Below are positions 32,690-44,259 of a stretch of DNA of 64,000 nucleotides, piece by piece. The DNA comes from Sepioteuthis lessoniana (Eukaryota > Mollusca > Cephalopoda > Myopsida > Loliginidae). Each line of letters begins with the position of its first letter. The first letter of the stretch is position 1. The position numbers and the translations under genes were made by a program. The stretch lies in the NCBI GenBank assembly GCA_963585895.1, contig OY757934.1, forward strand, positions 42,990,850 through 43,054,849, written 5' to 3'. The notes under the pieces were generated by a model, which searched no databases, was not told the origin of the DNA, and saw only the letters and a program-made list of their open reading frames with translations.

Positions 32690-33200
32690 GATCTCTAACC
32701 CGTGTGTATTACCAAATCGAAAAATAGAAAAAGACCCACGTGTGTCATCGTTTCATGAAATAATTTTCCCTTTATTTTACCGCCAAAAAGCTAGCGAGTA
32801 TTAAGAGACTAACCCTAACACTAGTAAGTGGCTGCCCTCGCAGTCTTATAGACGAAACAAAACTATTATACCTCAAATTTCACGACGATAAATAAGTTTT
32901 GTCCTCTAACGAATTTCGGGACTGACATGTTTAAAAAATGCTAAAACATTTACACACACTGTACACATACAAAGATTAATACAGCATATTTTTGTAAGTT
33001 GTTGCTCATTACCGAAATTGATATATAAAAAGACACTGTTTTGTAGTTAGTTTGTTTTATTTATAATCAATTTCAGCATGAACTTTTTTTAAATTACAGT
33101 ACCCGGAAAACTCTTCTGCTACAACATTAAGTTACATTTTGTTACAAATTCGTTACGCATAATTCGTTACAACATTCATGCTACCCTCGTAACCCGTTCT
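32690..33200 (+). repeat. Dispersed ~500-bp repeat, copy 1
   Basis: Shares 'cactgtacacatacaaagat', 'tttcacgacgataa' and 'cttctgctacaacattaagt' with 35310-35830, and its last 110 bp with 36690-36800. Same orientation as the other copies. It could be an LTR family; no coding or TG...CA ends were confirmed. Confidence 0.6.
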
Positions 33201-33483
33201 TTTTGTGTAAAAATTCCTGCCTTGTAATCGAGAATTCAAAAGCAAAAATACTTATAAGAAGTAATGTGAGCACGCGTAGTATTCGACAAATCATCATTGT
33301 CCTGAGATGTTCGACACAAAGAGGCAAAACTGCAATGTTACAAAAAAAAAACAAACCCCGAAGCAGCGAGTTTCAAATAAAATAAAATAAAATAAAATGA
33401 AAAAGTAAAAAAAAAAAAAAAAAGCCTGCTGAATACCAAGTCTTTTTTTTTCCTGATTACATGTATGGAATTTCAAGGTGATT

Positions 33484-34140
33484 CACGTTGTTGTTTGGTA
33501 TCTGACTCTATTCTGTGTTATTCTATTCTTACACCACGTTATCTTGCTGGTTTGACTTCTTGGATATGAAAGCTGTAAAGGAATTATATGAAAGAAGACA
33601 GGAAGAGAATATAAGAGGTCAAAATATCTTTTATATTTTCCCTTATTTCTGGGTTCAATGGGTGAAGAAATTCTTCCTGAATACAAATGAAATGGTTGCG
33701 TCTCCCAGTCAAAGTGTTAAAATGTGTTTGTCGTTCTTGGGTATATATGTCCAAATTTGGTGTTCAAGGCGTTAACAACGTGTTGGACGCCTTTAGGAGA
33801 TACGTGTAAATCCGATGGTTTCATTTGTAGTTGTTAAGTCCATTATATAGTGTCTTAATTGTAATTTTGACGAGTCCATTATTTGTTATTTTTAGTCGTG
33901 GATCGTTGGTAAAAGAGACGGCTGCTGCAAATGGAAAGGTTAGCAAACGCGTCGTCTAGAGACGGACGCATAGCGCCTTCCACCTGTAGCAAGAAAAGCA
34001 GGCTTCTTTCTTTTGCCGAGAGGGTTCCTTCTTTTGTGCATGCGTCGCTTCTTTTCCTATCAGGGGATTCGGAGAGTTTCTGCATTTTTGTATTTATTTT
34101 TAATCTAATTTTGTTTTATTTTCGTTTTATTTGTCTTTAT
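33484..34140 (+). repeat. Dispersed ~650-bp repeat, copy 1
   Basis: Matches 54655-55340 almost throughout ('gctggtttgacttcttggat', 'gaattatatgaaagaagaca', 'agacggacgcatagcgcctt', 'gcatgcgtcgcttcttttcc'). Small indels only, including a ~45-bp piece absent here near 33995. Non-coding in both copies. Confidence 0.85.
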
Positions 34141-34324
34141 TTATTCCCACACATGACAAGTCCAGGTTCACTGGACCCTCATAACCGTTAAATACGTTTA
34201 CCATTTCTTCCTTTCTCATTTACCAGATGTAGAAGTCCTACATGGGCTCACTTTTCACATGGTTGCGACCATAGAAACTAAATAAAGAAATCCTTTTTAT
34301 GCATACATTTCCGTCACTCAAAAA

Positions 34325-34438
34325 CTTACTGACTTCTCAGCTATGGCTTAAATTGTACCACTACTGTTCCCCTACAAGGATGGATTTGGTATTAACTAAC
34401 CCACGAAGGTTGATATGTCATTAAATAAAGAAACCAAT
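34325..34438 (+). mobile_element. SINE type B, 3' fragment
   Basis: 'ctcagctatggcttaaattg', 'cctacaaggatggatttggt' and the tail 'aacccacgaaggttgatatg'. The tRNA head is missing. Confidence 0.7.
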
Positions 34439-34559
34439 TTAAATCAAATTTACTGATAATAAATCATTAAGCACACTCTGTAGCATAGTCACCAATGACT
34501 GTTATTTTAGGGATGTCTTATCTGCAGATGGGAGGGGGAGAAACGCAAAAACACAACTT

Positions 34560-35300
34560 ACCTCAAGCGTTAGGTCCTCTGATACATTATTTTATCTGTC
34601 CAGTCTCTGTGGCTGTGAAATAGCTGACGAATACAACGCGTGAGCTAGCTTTTACGTTCCAGTTGGAAACAACTCTTTTTATTTCATTGAAAGGTTCACT
34701 CGCTCTCTTAACACCCGAATGCTTGTCTCTACGTACCCAATCCACCAAAAGAGAACCAAGAAATCTCATCGTCTTCTATTGGAGTTTGCAGAACACCTAA
34801 CCCCCATTTCCGCTTCGTTTGAGTAGAATCCTCTGGATATTCTCCGCTACCACTTTGAGAGCCGATCGAGTCTGGTAACCTCGATAAGTACTGGTTATCA
34901 AGCCAAACCTTAGCAAATGAAGTATACAGGTGATTTGTTTGTAATGGCAAAGATTTTGTAACGTTCTCTGCGCGTTCTCTGCGAAGAACACCTCGGAGCC
35001 TGTTCTGGACTTCGGTCCGGAGCGTGGCTCTGCAAAAGAAACCTATGTATGGCACTAGACCTTGCTGTCTAGTTCAAGCCATAACCCGACATACGTGCCC
35101 GGACCCACATTTGGTTTCGTGAAACTGCTTGGCTCATCAGGCTCACATTGCACCAAGTGAGCCGATGAGCAGCATAGACCAGCAGGGTTCGAGTCTCGGC
35201 TCGTTCCCTCCCCCCTCCCCTTCATCCCCACTTTAATCGGCCTTCGGGCTTTTGACCTTTTATCAAGCCTTGTCTGGTAGGAGACATTGGCAAATATCGG
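34560..35300 (-). other. Unrecognised GC-richer region with open frames on the minus strand
   Basis: Two adjoining minus-strand frames (108 and 82 residues) have no recognised motifs. The region includes a tRNA-like 'agggttcgagtctcg' on the plus strand near 35180. It could be an LTR or UTR of an unknown element. Confidence 0.3.
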
Positions 35301-35309
35301 CAAAGATTT

Positions 35310-35830
35310 TTTAACGGTCTCTAAGACCCAAGTGTTTCAACAAATCTAAAAATAGAACGTGTCATCGAAAAAAAAAGAAGTGTGTCATCATTTCCAAAAA
35401 TAACTTTTGCCTATTTTGACGCCCAATTCCAATAGGCCTATAAACTATATACTAGCTATTCCCCATTCTAAACAGTAAAAATTCACCAGTCAAAGAGAAC
35501 ATATTATATATATTTTACTACTACTTTAGCCACTTAATGCAAGAATTTCACGACAATAACTAAGTTTATTCTCAAAGAAAGTTAAGATACACACATAAAC
35601 AATTACAAAAAAAGATACTAAAATCATTCACGTACACTGTACACATACAAAAATTAATACTCACACAAAAACATTATTATTACCAAACATAATGCATAAA
35701 AAAAGTTCTCAGAAGACTTGTCTACTGCAATATTAAGCTAGTTTTTTTAATAGTAGCTCGTTACGCTAATTTGCTGTCCTCTTTACGAAAGACAATGTCT
35801 GTTCAACTCAAACTCCTGTTATTTGATTTC
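35310..35830 (+). repeat. Dispersed ~500-bp repeat, copy 2
   Basis: See copy 1 at 32690. It retains 'cactgtacacatacaaaaat', 'tttcacgacaataactaagt' and 'tattaagctagttt'. Confidence 0.6.
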
Positions 35831-36650
35831 TGTTTGTGTGTTGTATTTATAATTCATTTCAGCATTAACCTTTTAGCGAGTGGAATATTTGTTTGTTTTT
35901 AGCGAGGAAAAGTTGTAACGTACGTGTGTGTGTTTACGTAGAGTTGTTTCCTCACTAAGTGTTGTTAGGTATATAATGGAGAAGGAGAGAGAAGTACGAA
36001 GTCGAAATGTTTTTATGATAGTTTTTAATGAAGGCATGGAATATTGAGTTTACGTTTGTGCTGCAAGCCTCGTGGAAAAGGAAAGAAGTAAAGAGACAAA
36101 ATGGAGTTATGAGAAAGTTGAGATAGCAGCGTGTGTTGTTGGACGTGCAAGGGAAGTATGTTCGCAGTATGTAGCGAAAGTCATGTTTGCCGTTGGAGGA
36201 AATAAACTTTGGAGTCACCGTTAGTTTGTGTTTCTGGTTGTTTGGGGGAGAAGCGTGAATGTCTCCCAAAAATGTTGCCCAGAGGTGAAGTAGTCACTTG
36301 GTGCCGGAGCGGAATTAGACATCGCAATCGATGTAGCCAAATTTTGGGGTGAAATAAAGTTGTTCCTGTTTGTAGCGTATTGAATTTATCTACTTCATAT
36401 TCAACTGGGATCCCTTGGTCTAAGAGAAATAGACGCAAGGAATCCATAAATTAGATTGGTTCTCTCATTGTGTCTATGCTGCTGCTGCTGCTAGTTAAGA
36501 GCAGGCAGATGGGACGTCTGTATAGAACCAAGTCGTTCTGCGAAAAAGGCTGTGTTTGGCAGCTTTCTCAATTTCTGCTGCCCGGAAAGGAGATCCGGAT
36601 TGAATAGGATAAGTCATCCTGATTAGGTGAAATTATGCGTCGAATTAAAT
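35831..36650. other. Unassigned intergenic sequence
   Basis: Short minus-strand open frames at 35955-36447 have no recognised product. A (CTG)4 tract lies at 36479-36493. Confidence 0.4.
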
Positions 36651-36689
36651 TACGCGCCAAACCAAAATACGAAAATTCCTTCTGCTACA

Positions 36690-36805
36690 ACCTTTTATCA
36701 GAGTACCCGAAGACTCCTTTGCCACAGTATTAAGCTTGATTTTCTTACAGTTACTCGTTACGCTAATTTGATAATTCGTGCTACTCTCGTTAGAATTTTT
36801 GCAGA
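36690..36805 (+). repeat. Dispersed ~500-bp repeat, 3' fragment (copy 3)
   Basis: 'cgttacgctaatttgataat' and 'cgtgctactctcgtt' match the ends of copies 1 and 2. Confidence 0.6.
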
Positions 36806-36934
36806 ACCTTTTGAATAAGCACAAAACAGGTTAATGGAGCTCTTCAGCGTTAATTCTAAGAACTGTACTTCTTAGCCTTCCCAATCATTTGCCCATAACT
36901 GAGAAGAAAACGAAATGAATTCATGTTTTTTTCA

Positions 36935-37045
36935 AGGGTATTGGAGTGAAACAAAACGCAAGTAACCTCGTCCAGGATTTGAATTTGGGTCGTTTTTTCC
37001 TTTTCCGCAGATGATAACCGTTACGCTTAGCGCCTCTATTCATGA
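36935..37045 (-). mobile_element. SINE type C, head fragment
   Basis: The plus strand reads 'cctcgtccaggatttgaatt' and 'gatgataaccgttacgctta', the reversed tRNA-like head of type C. Confidence 0.6.
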
Positions 37046-37084
37046 AATCAAACACTCTTTGCCTATATATATATATATATATAT

Positions 37085-37184
37085 AAAAGCTTAGTAAATT
37101 ACATAACACCATCTGCAGTTGGATATATATATATATATATATATATCCAACTGCAGATGGTGTTATGTAATTTACTAAGCTTTT
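37085..37184. repeat. 100-bp perfect palindrome
   Basis: The arms 37085-37122 and 37147-37184 are exact reverse complements over 38 bp. The 24-bp AT core is also self-complementary. The arms are the 3' tail of SINE type D (gcttagtaaattac). Confidence 0.97.
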
Positions 37185-37302
37185 TTGCTTAGAGGTGACA
37201 CAAGGCTGTATGAATGGGGCACCTTATGAGACTAGAACTCACACGTGGAGGTTTGCTCGTCTAACTTGTCAACTGTTACACTACCTGAGGCGCCTTTGCA
37301 GA
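37185..37302 (-). mobile_element. tRNA-derived SINE, type D
   Basis: The plus strand reads 'gaggtgacacaaggctgtat', 'ggcaccttatgagactagaa' and 'aactgttacactacctgagg', a reversed type D SINE. Its tail forms the right arm of the palindrome. Confidence 0.75.
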
Positions 37303-38055
37303 TGGTATTAAGCTTATCGCTGAAATCATTAGTCAGTTACACGCGATGTTGACAGAACTGAACAATTGAAGTTCGGCTGTCGGCTTCAAGATAAATCGCA
37401 TAAAAGATCAATTCATACGTTCTGAAGATGGTCCATAGGGCCTTATAGCGATGGAAATTGATGAGGTCGAGAATAATGAATATGTGCCAGGACATGGATG
37501 CGGAAATTTCACAAAGAATAAGGTCCGGGTGGAAGGTATTTACCACAAAAAAAAAATGTACTCAAGGCAAAGCTGTAACAGACTCTAAGTGCCAATCTCT
37601 TCAATAAAACCATTTTGTAGGAATTGGGTACGCCAGAGATCATTATGGAAAAATCCATTTTGGGAATATTGTTACGTGAGCACATCCGAAGTGAGGTAAT
37701 TTGAAAGTAAAACGGAGTGAGAGACGAGATCGCGGAGTACCGAAAACAGAAGATCTGCTTGGCTGGACACGCCTCAGGGTTCACAGACAACAGGTGGACC
37801 CATTCTGATATCGAGTGGTATTTGAGAAACTGGAAACGACCACTTGGAAGACCTCCGCGACGATAGGAAGTTTCTGGTTAATATGGAGAAGAAGCACGAG
37901 ATCAAGAATTGAATGGAAGCGATTTGTGATCAGCAATGTAGAAAATATCAATCCATCTGACCAACAAGAAAAGTATACACCAAAGACTGGGCTAAAAATG
38001 ACATATTTAGCTACCGATGACTTCCAGTAACCTTGAATGACTTTATATTCACTTA
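37303..38055. other. Unassigned sequence, possibly a decayed retroelement
   Basis: Short open frames on both strands, including 'ENINPSDQQEKYTPKTG' on the plus strand. No recognised family and no splice-flanked exon. Confidence 0.3.
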
Positions 38056-38335
38056 ACCCTTTCGCCACCAGTAGGGTGCAAAACTAGGTCAATTTTTAAG
38101 CGAGGTAGTACTGGTTTGAATTCAGAGCTTTACTTCTCCTAGACTTGTTGCCTAACCAATATTAAATAACCCAGTCATGCCCTACTAGTTACTCCTAGCC
38201 CAGGTGTGGGGAGAACTGTTGGATTCATATTTTTCCCAAAGGGCATTGGCGCGAAGTGAAACGCAAACAGCCTCGTTCCAGGATCTGAACTCAGGTTGCC
38301 GGTTTCATTTCCTACAGCGGTAAACATTACTCAAG
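38056..38335 (-). mobile_element. tRNA-derived SINE, type C, near full length
   Basis: The plus strand reads the reversed tail 'aaaactaggtcaatttttaa', then 'agacttgttgcctaaccaat', 'actcctagccc', and the head 'aggatctgaactcaggttgc' with 'cagcggtaaacattac'. Confidence 0.8.
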
Positions 38336-39290
38336 GTCAAGTCAATATTCATGCACAAGAAAGATCCCAAGGATTTTCCCAAAAATATTGTTATTTTGTT
38401 CCAATTGTGTGGTTTGTATCCTTATTTCGATCCAAAATATATTGCGGCAAAAACAAGGCAAAAGCAACACTTTCTTTTTATCCTCCTTTCTTTCCTCCTT
38501 CCTTCCGTCCTTCCATTCTACTGAAGCAGACGATAAGCCTCTGATGCATTCGTATTATTGCTTTCTCTCTCCCATTCCCTTTCTTTATTCCATTCTTTCT
38601 TTCATTGTAAAATTCCAAAAATGAATTTAAAATAACGCAATTGTAAAAAAAAAAAAAAAAAAAGGGTAAAATAAATTAGATAAAGTGGGTAATCATTTTC
38701 TATCCACAATCCTGACCGAAATAACTGAAAAATGCAGTTATAATGCTAACACAGGCTGGGTAAAACAAGAAAGGAAAGAAGAGAAAAAACAGAGGTAACA
38801 AGGTCAAATTTCTACAATTTTCCAGCGACGTAAAAGAATAGAAGAAGCTGTAACAAAACAAAGAAATAATGTTAAGAAGAAAAAGGGTGTAATTTATGTA
38901 ATGAAATGTAGAGGGTAATTTTGGGAAATGAAGTAATCCAAGGTAAGTTACATTTGTTGAATGTTCTTTTTATGATACTAAAGCTTTTGTTGAACGTTTA
39001 AAGAACATATTTATCGACCGTATGTTGGCTTGATTTCGGGTCCAATTAGGAACATTGCGTGGGGCTCAACTGGGGGAAATTGGTCCAATTGGCTGTTTGT
39101 GCACATGCGTGTGTGGTGTATTGATATGGTCCATTGCGACGTGTCAAAGCAAAATGTTTGTGATTGTTCAATGAGGTAATGATAAAAACTACTTGCTGGT
39201 AGACGTCTGCAAGAAGAACTGTCTGATGGTAGCATTCGAGGCATTTATACGTTTTCAGAAGGATTATTGAAGCATTCACTGTATCAGTTC
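38336..39290. other. Intergenic sequence, no gene recognised
   Basis: Contains a (C/T)-rich tract at 38480-38600 and a poly(A) run at 38646-38663. Confidence 0.5.
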
Positions 39291-39297
39291 GTAGAGA

Positions 39298-39528
39298 GGC
39301 TCCGTGGTGTAGTGGATAACGTGTTGGACTGTGACATTGTTACAAACGAATTCAAACTCCAATTGCGCTATTACGTTCACTTTCGGACTAATAGCCTTAG
39401 GAACTGTATTAAACCCGTATCCTCCCAGCTACGGGCTAAATAATATCATTACTGTTCTTCTACAAGGCTGATTTCAGCATTAAATAACCCACGGATGTTG
39501 GTATGCCATTAAAACAAAGAAACCTAAA
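39298..39528 (+). mobile_element. tRNA-derived SINE, type B, complete
   Basis: Head 'ccgtggtgtagtggataacg', B-box-like AATTCAAACTCC, centre 'atcctcccagctacgggcta', 'gttcttctacaaggctgatt', and tail 'agcattaaataacccacgga...gccattaaaacaaag'. This is the clearest type B copy and defines the family here. Confidence 0.85.
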
Positions 39529-39794
39529 CATGTATCAGTCTGGGGTATCTTCCGATCGACCAAAAAAGCTTTGTTCCTGGTCACATAACTTATTCGTCAC
39601 TATGTTCAAATAGTAGATAGTCGATAACCACGTACAGTTCACCGTGATAAAAAGAATCATAAATCATAACGGGATTGCAAGTTTATTCAGGATAAAACAA
39701 TCTCTTTTAATTAAATGTTCTAATTGCTAAATATATAAATATTGCTACTTTTTCACTCCTTTTCTGAAATTTGTCCACATCTCTTTGTAACCTT

Positions 39795-39885
39795 TCATTA
39801 ACATTACTCACAGGTCCACTCTGACCTGGAGAGGTAATACCTGTTGGTATCCCATCTATAAGTCAAATAGATCATATCAAAATTA
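39795..39885 (+). mobile_element. Family A fragment
   Basis: 'caggtccactctgacctgga', 'gtaatacctgttggtatccc' and 'ataagtcaaatagatca', in sense orientation. Confidence 0.65.
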
Positions 39886-40599
39886 TTTATATACGATAGA
39901 ATCGAGTGCAAAAAAAAAACAAAAAAGAAACAATTACACAAAAAATGTACATATGAACATACAATGAATGTGATTCCTTAACTTCAGGACATAAAACAAC
40001 CTTAAATTTCATCAGTGACCTTTGTAATCTACTAATAATAACATAAAACAACTTTTTATTTCTTTTTTTGATCGAGAAAAAAATTTGGCTCAAAATGATC
40101 AGTCTAGAAATTTATGACAAAGTTTCGTTTAAAAAAACACACTCACGCACACACACTGAAATAAGCCATTTAGCTGTAACAGCTCAATCACATATGAGAG
40201 AGAAAAGGAAGTTAATGTCTCTTTCTGCTTCCCTTGACCACTTACAGCCGGCTCTCAAAAGATTATAGTCAGAAATAAACTCGTTGTGTAGCGTCTGAGA
40301 AGTTAAAATTTGTGGAACGCTGAGTCAGAGCCCGAGTATCTCTTTCAACATTGTTATATACAGAAATCTCTTCTGATTTACCAATACATTCCGAACTAAT
40401 TCAACAATAAAATAAATAAATAAACAAACAAATAAAAACAAAACGAGCGTACGTTAAAGTTAAAAAAGGTAACATTAACCAGATGTTGTCTGGACGATGG
40501 CTTAGACCAAAAGGAATGAACACGTCGCTGTGCAGGAGTCTCCGTGCTTCCATCCGGTTAAAATGTGAAAATAAATTTACAATTAAAAAGTTCCTTTTT

Positions 40600-40711
40600 T
40601 TCAACTACTCATGAACTTTCCCCCCACAGTTTTTCGGAGCCGATTCGATCCCAAACGTAGCTATAAAACAGCGAACAAAAGTTCAAAAAAGTCAGTCGAC
40701 TCCGGGAGACT

Positions 40712-40742
<31 letters not shown>

Positions 40743-41045
40743 CTATCACACATCGCATTTTGGACAAGATCAAAGAACGCTAACGCCCTAACAAATCGAG
40801 CCCCGCATTTCCAACATAGACCAAGACCGCTTATAGTTTACGGACCCACGTCACACCACCGTGCAGCTAATAAACAAACCAGCCACCTAAGAACAACTTA
40901 CACCCACTCACCTGACCCGTATCCGGTGGAAGAAACGAGCCTGTATCTCTTCTAATATACCGACTTTTATTTATTTAACAATAAACGAAATTAAATCCAT
41001 TCCTTTCGTCCGTTGTCTCTTGCAACTATACGCTTGTCCATAACA
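40600..41045 (+). mobile_element. Candidate solo LTR or LTR 3' part
   Basis: The order is LTR-like: a TATA-type 'gctataaaacagcgaac' at 40660, a GC-richer R/U5-like region, a polyadenylation signal AATAAA at 40980, and an end at '...cttgtccataaca'. A (GA)n tract lies at 40712-40741. The ORF at 40611-40955 has no recognised domain. No left end or target duplication was found. Confidence 0.35.
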
Positions 41046-41554
41046 CTAGTATTTATGGGGAGCAGAAAAATCTGATGAAAGGTTTTTTGATCGGTTCTTG
41101 ATGTGTTCTTTTTTTATGGGGGGACTTTTTGTTCTATCATGTGATGGGTTCAATACTACAACCGCCAATGTTAAAACTTTGTGACTTCATATTAGTGCAA
41201 GTGCACTTGTTGATTGCAGTGATCAGAAATTTATCACACACCCAGCCGTTAGAAAAGAAAGAATGGGAATCTACAGGGGTTCCATACACTTAAGTTGCTA
41301 TGCACCAACAATAAGACGTCATTTATAGGATCTATTAACAACACAATGCGGTCACAATCTATCGTTTTTGAATAAATGCTAAAATAGATGTATAAAATTA
41401 CTTTTAAGTATGAACAAAATTTATTTCCAACCACGTATACATGTGTGTGTTTTATTTAAATTAGGTTCTCAGTTTCTTTGTAAATTGATTGTAGACTGAG
41501 AAAATGTCGAAAAATAAATAACAATCGATTCCAGTGAATGTATTTATCTGCCGC

Positions 41555-41625
41555 CTCCGTTACTGGCAGAGGATGCAACACAAGGTCAATTTTTAAGCCG
41601 AGTAAAGCTGACTTTTTTTTTGAAG
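41555..41625 (-). mobile_element. SINE type C, 3' fragment
   Basis: 'ggatgcaacacaaggtcaat' and 'tttttaagccgagtaaa' match the reversed tail region of type C. Confidence 0.55.
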
Positions 41626-41924
41626 AGCGATTAACCTATTATCATCCAAATTTCTTATTTTACGATTTATAATGAAATTATTTGAAGGAAACATTTAAAA
41701 ATGGATAGTAAACACAATGAAACGTCCATTTAACCTTTATCATTGTAAATATAAATTTTACTTTGAAAAAGTATACATTAAATCAACGAAAATGTAAGTA
41801 TTTAATGAGATTTTTATATTTATCATAACTGTCCTCAAAAAAGGAAATTGGGTGAAAATGGGTTACTTTCAAAGTGCGTTTATTTTGTTTTTGTTTTTCA
41901 GCTTTTACAATAAACTTCTTCAGT

Positions 41925-42602
41925 CTGATGGTGAGGCTTCAGTAATGTTGAAGCTTTGGGGAATGCGGAGTAACCCTTTATTGCCATCACTCCAAGGTCC
42001 ATTTTGGCCCGGAGTGGTAGCACTTGATAGGGTCCTATCTATGGGTCAGATAGAACTATTTGAAATTTAACTGTACTTATGCTAAACTGAATAGTTTGAA
42101 ATAGAACTGTTTTTACATTTAATTTTGTAAAAAAAGCTGTTTGTTTTATTGTTTAATATTTATTGGTATATCAACTCTTTGTAGGTTATCTAATTCCAAA
42201 TATATCCTTCTAGAAGAACATTAGTGGTACTATTTAACCCATAGCTGGGAGGAGAAAAGAGTTCATACCTTTCCCAAGGGTACTTGTCCGAAAGTGAACG
42301 TAATAGCGCAACTGGAATTCGAACTCGCTCACTACAATTCCGCAGTTCAGCACTTTCACCCTTACATCACGAGGACCCCCCACAAAAGCTGTGTACTTAT
42401 GCTAAACTGAATTGTTTGGAATAGAACTGTTTTTGACATTTAAATTGTGTACGTGTGCTAAAATGAATTGTTTGAAATAGAACTGTTTTGACATTTAACT
42501 GGGTATAAACAAAAACTATACTTATACTAACCTGAATTGTTTGAAATAAAACTGTTCATATGTTTAAAAATGGTTTTGCCATAAAACCAAACCTAACCTA
42601 AC
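41925..42602 (+). mobile_element. Family A element interrupted by a SINE
   Basis: In sense orientation: 'gatggtgaggcttcagtaat', 'ggtccattttggcccggagt', 'cctatctatgggtcagatag'. Then several units of 'ctaaactgaat(t/a)gtttgaaata...gaactgttttt' at 42085, 42400, 42460 and 42530, then 'ttttgccataaaaccaaacc'. A type B SINE sits at 42168-42388, so the SINE insertion is younger. Confidence 0.8.
42168..42388 (-). mobile_element. tRNA-derived SINE, type B, nested in family A
   Basis: The plus strand reads the reversed tail 'ggtatatcaactctttgtag', 'aacccatagctgggaggaga', 'actggaattcgaactcgctc' and 'acccttacatcacgaggacc'. 'aaaaagctg' flanks it on the left and 'aaaagctg' on the right, a likely short target-site duplication. 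Confidence 0.8.
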
Positions 42603-42609
42603 TAACCAA

Positions 42610-43690
42610 AATCTTTCAGTGACCTCTTGATATCATAAAAGAATTTTGGTAGACAATAAATTTACATAAATACTATGGCCGATGTATGAAAAAATTATAT
42701 TATATATGAAGAGATTGGATCGAGTGAGCTTTGGTATTGATGACTTGTAGGTCTGTCTTTGTATATTTGTTGTACGTGAGTAACAGAACTCACCGTCACA
42801 ATTATTTGTGTATGAGGAACATAATTCCAACATTAGAAGCAGGGGAAATGTATTAAAGTTTAATATATCCTCGTGCTAAACGACGTAAAACACTTCACGA
42901 CATATGTATTGCCTAAGCAAACTTGAATGAATACAGAAATGACATGAAATACTAGAAAAGTATATTATAGAAAAAAGTCCTATCATGTAGTTGAAGAGTC
43001 GTTTGGTGTTAGTTGCGAGTCCTTAATAGAAGGAAATTTATTGTGCGAAGACTTGCGTCAAAGCGTGGCACCGTGCGTGGTACAACACAAAGTCTGTTGG
43101 GAGTTAAAAAGAACCCCCTCTGTCGTGAGACACATACTTGTGCGTGCTTGTTGTCGATGCAGGATGTGGTCCTATAAGTGCATGTCGCGCTGCGAGCTAC
43201 TTACAGGTCGAAGTTTCTGGTAGATCTGCTTGTCCAGATTTCTGTGTCCACGTTACGCTGTTCGACCCACGGGAAAGTTGGGGGAAAGCTGATTTGGACG
43301 TCTCTTGGTTCAGGCTGGGTCGGAAGACAACCAACTTTACTGGTGCTGTTAGCTGGTCAACGAATTCAATACGTCAAGAACGCTTGTTATCAGTTGTAAA
43401 TAACATTTATTTATTATACAATGATAAAAAAATCATGTATAACAATAACAACATCAACAAGGGCTTTTAGTTTGGAGATAAGTTAACTGGTGATAACAGT
43501 TAGCCTCGAGTCCGTTTTGAGCAAACTAATGTTGCTAGGGACGGTCAAGTTGAGGACTCTGGGTGAAGTGGCAGTGGTGGCGAAGAGGGTGGCAAGGGTT
43601 TCAAGTCTTCGGTCTGCAGAACCAGCTTTTAATCTCTCCTAACAACTCTTTTCGGAATCTTCTTTTATGGGGGTCAAGACCCCTGAATAC
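42610..43690. other. Unassigned; GC-richer from 43010
   Basis: Overlapping plus-strand open frames at 43041-43470 (60-110 residues) have no recognised motif. Could be a transposon or LTR sequence. Confidence 0.3.
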
Positions 43691-43697
43691 ATGGCTC

Positions 43698-43885
43698 TGA
43701 TTGGCCAGCCAATAGAAACGCTGGACCAATGGTCTAAGAGCGCAATCATCGGGGGTTGGGTAAAGAAACCTCACCCCGAGGCCCGTGTTTAACCGGACAG
43801 CCAATCAAAAATTATGGCCCTGCATTACACGTCTTGGGCTGGGGGAAAAAGCTCCGCCCGCTTTTCGTTGATTGGTGTGTCACCT
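43698..43885. promoter_or_regulatory. CCAAT-box cluster
   Basis: Five CCAAT/ATTGG boxes occur within about 190 bp (near 43700, 43709, 43727, 43801 and 43872) in a GC-rich setting with GGGGTTGGG and GCTCCGCCC. NF-Y/Sp1-like promoters and LTRs look like this. No gene is assigned on either side, so the function is inferred. Confidence 0.4.
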
Positions 43886-44207
43886 GATAATATTCTAATA
43901 TTGTTTTAATGGCCTTGTGTCAGGTGTTTAGCCGTAATTTCCCGTACATTCACCCTCGGCTGACATTAGAATATGAAATAGAATTTTGTTTGTTTCTAAC
44001 CCGTCAATCAAAACCCAGATCAAAGCCCAGATCGGCCGTTTCATCCCGTCAGTAAACAATTCTGGTGTCCTTCTCACCGTGACCCACTTTTACACTCAGT
44101 GTACATTATTATTATATTTTTCTATACTACCTTACCAAAAGACTACATCTAATCTTCAACAAATTATCCAATTAGTCCTAAGTATGTAATTTAATATCGC
44201 CAGTCAA

Positions 44208-44234
44208 CTTGTAACACTAAGATAGTGTTACAAG
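44208..44234. repeat. Perfect 12-bp-arm hairpin
   Basis: cttgtaacacta, loop aga, tagtgttacaag. It precedes a (GA)-rich stretch at 44247-44262. It could be a folded terminal remnant of an element. Confidence 0.85.
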
Positions 44235-44259
44235 GACCGGACAGAGCGAGAGAGAAAGA

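Noticed and set aside
40611..40955. 114-residue ORF with an Arg-Glu run
   Set aside because: The run is a (GA)n microsatellite and the rest lies between a TATA-like box and AATAAA, better read as LTR-type non-coding sequence.
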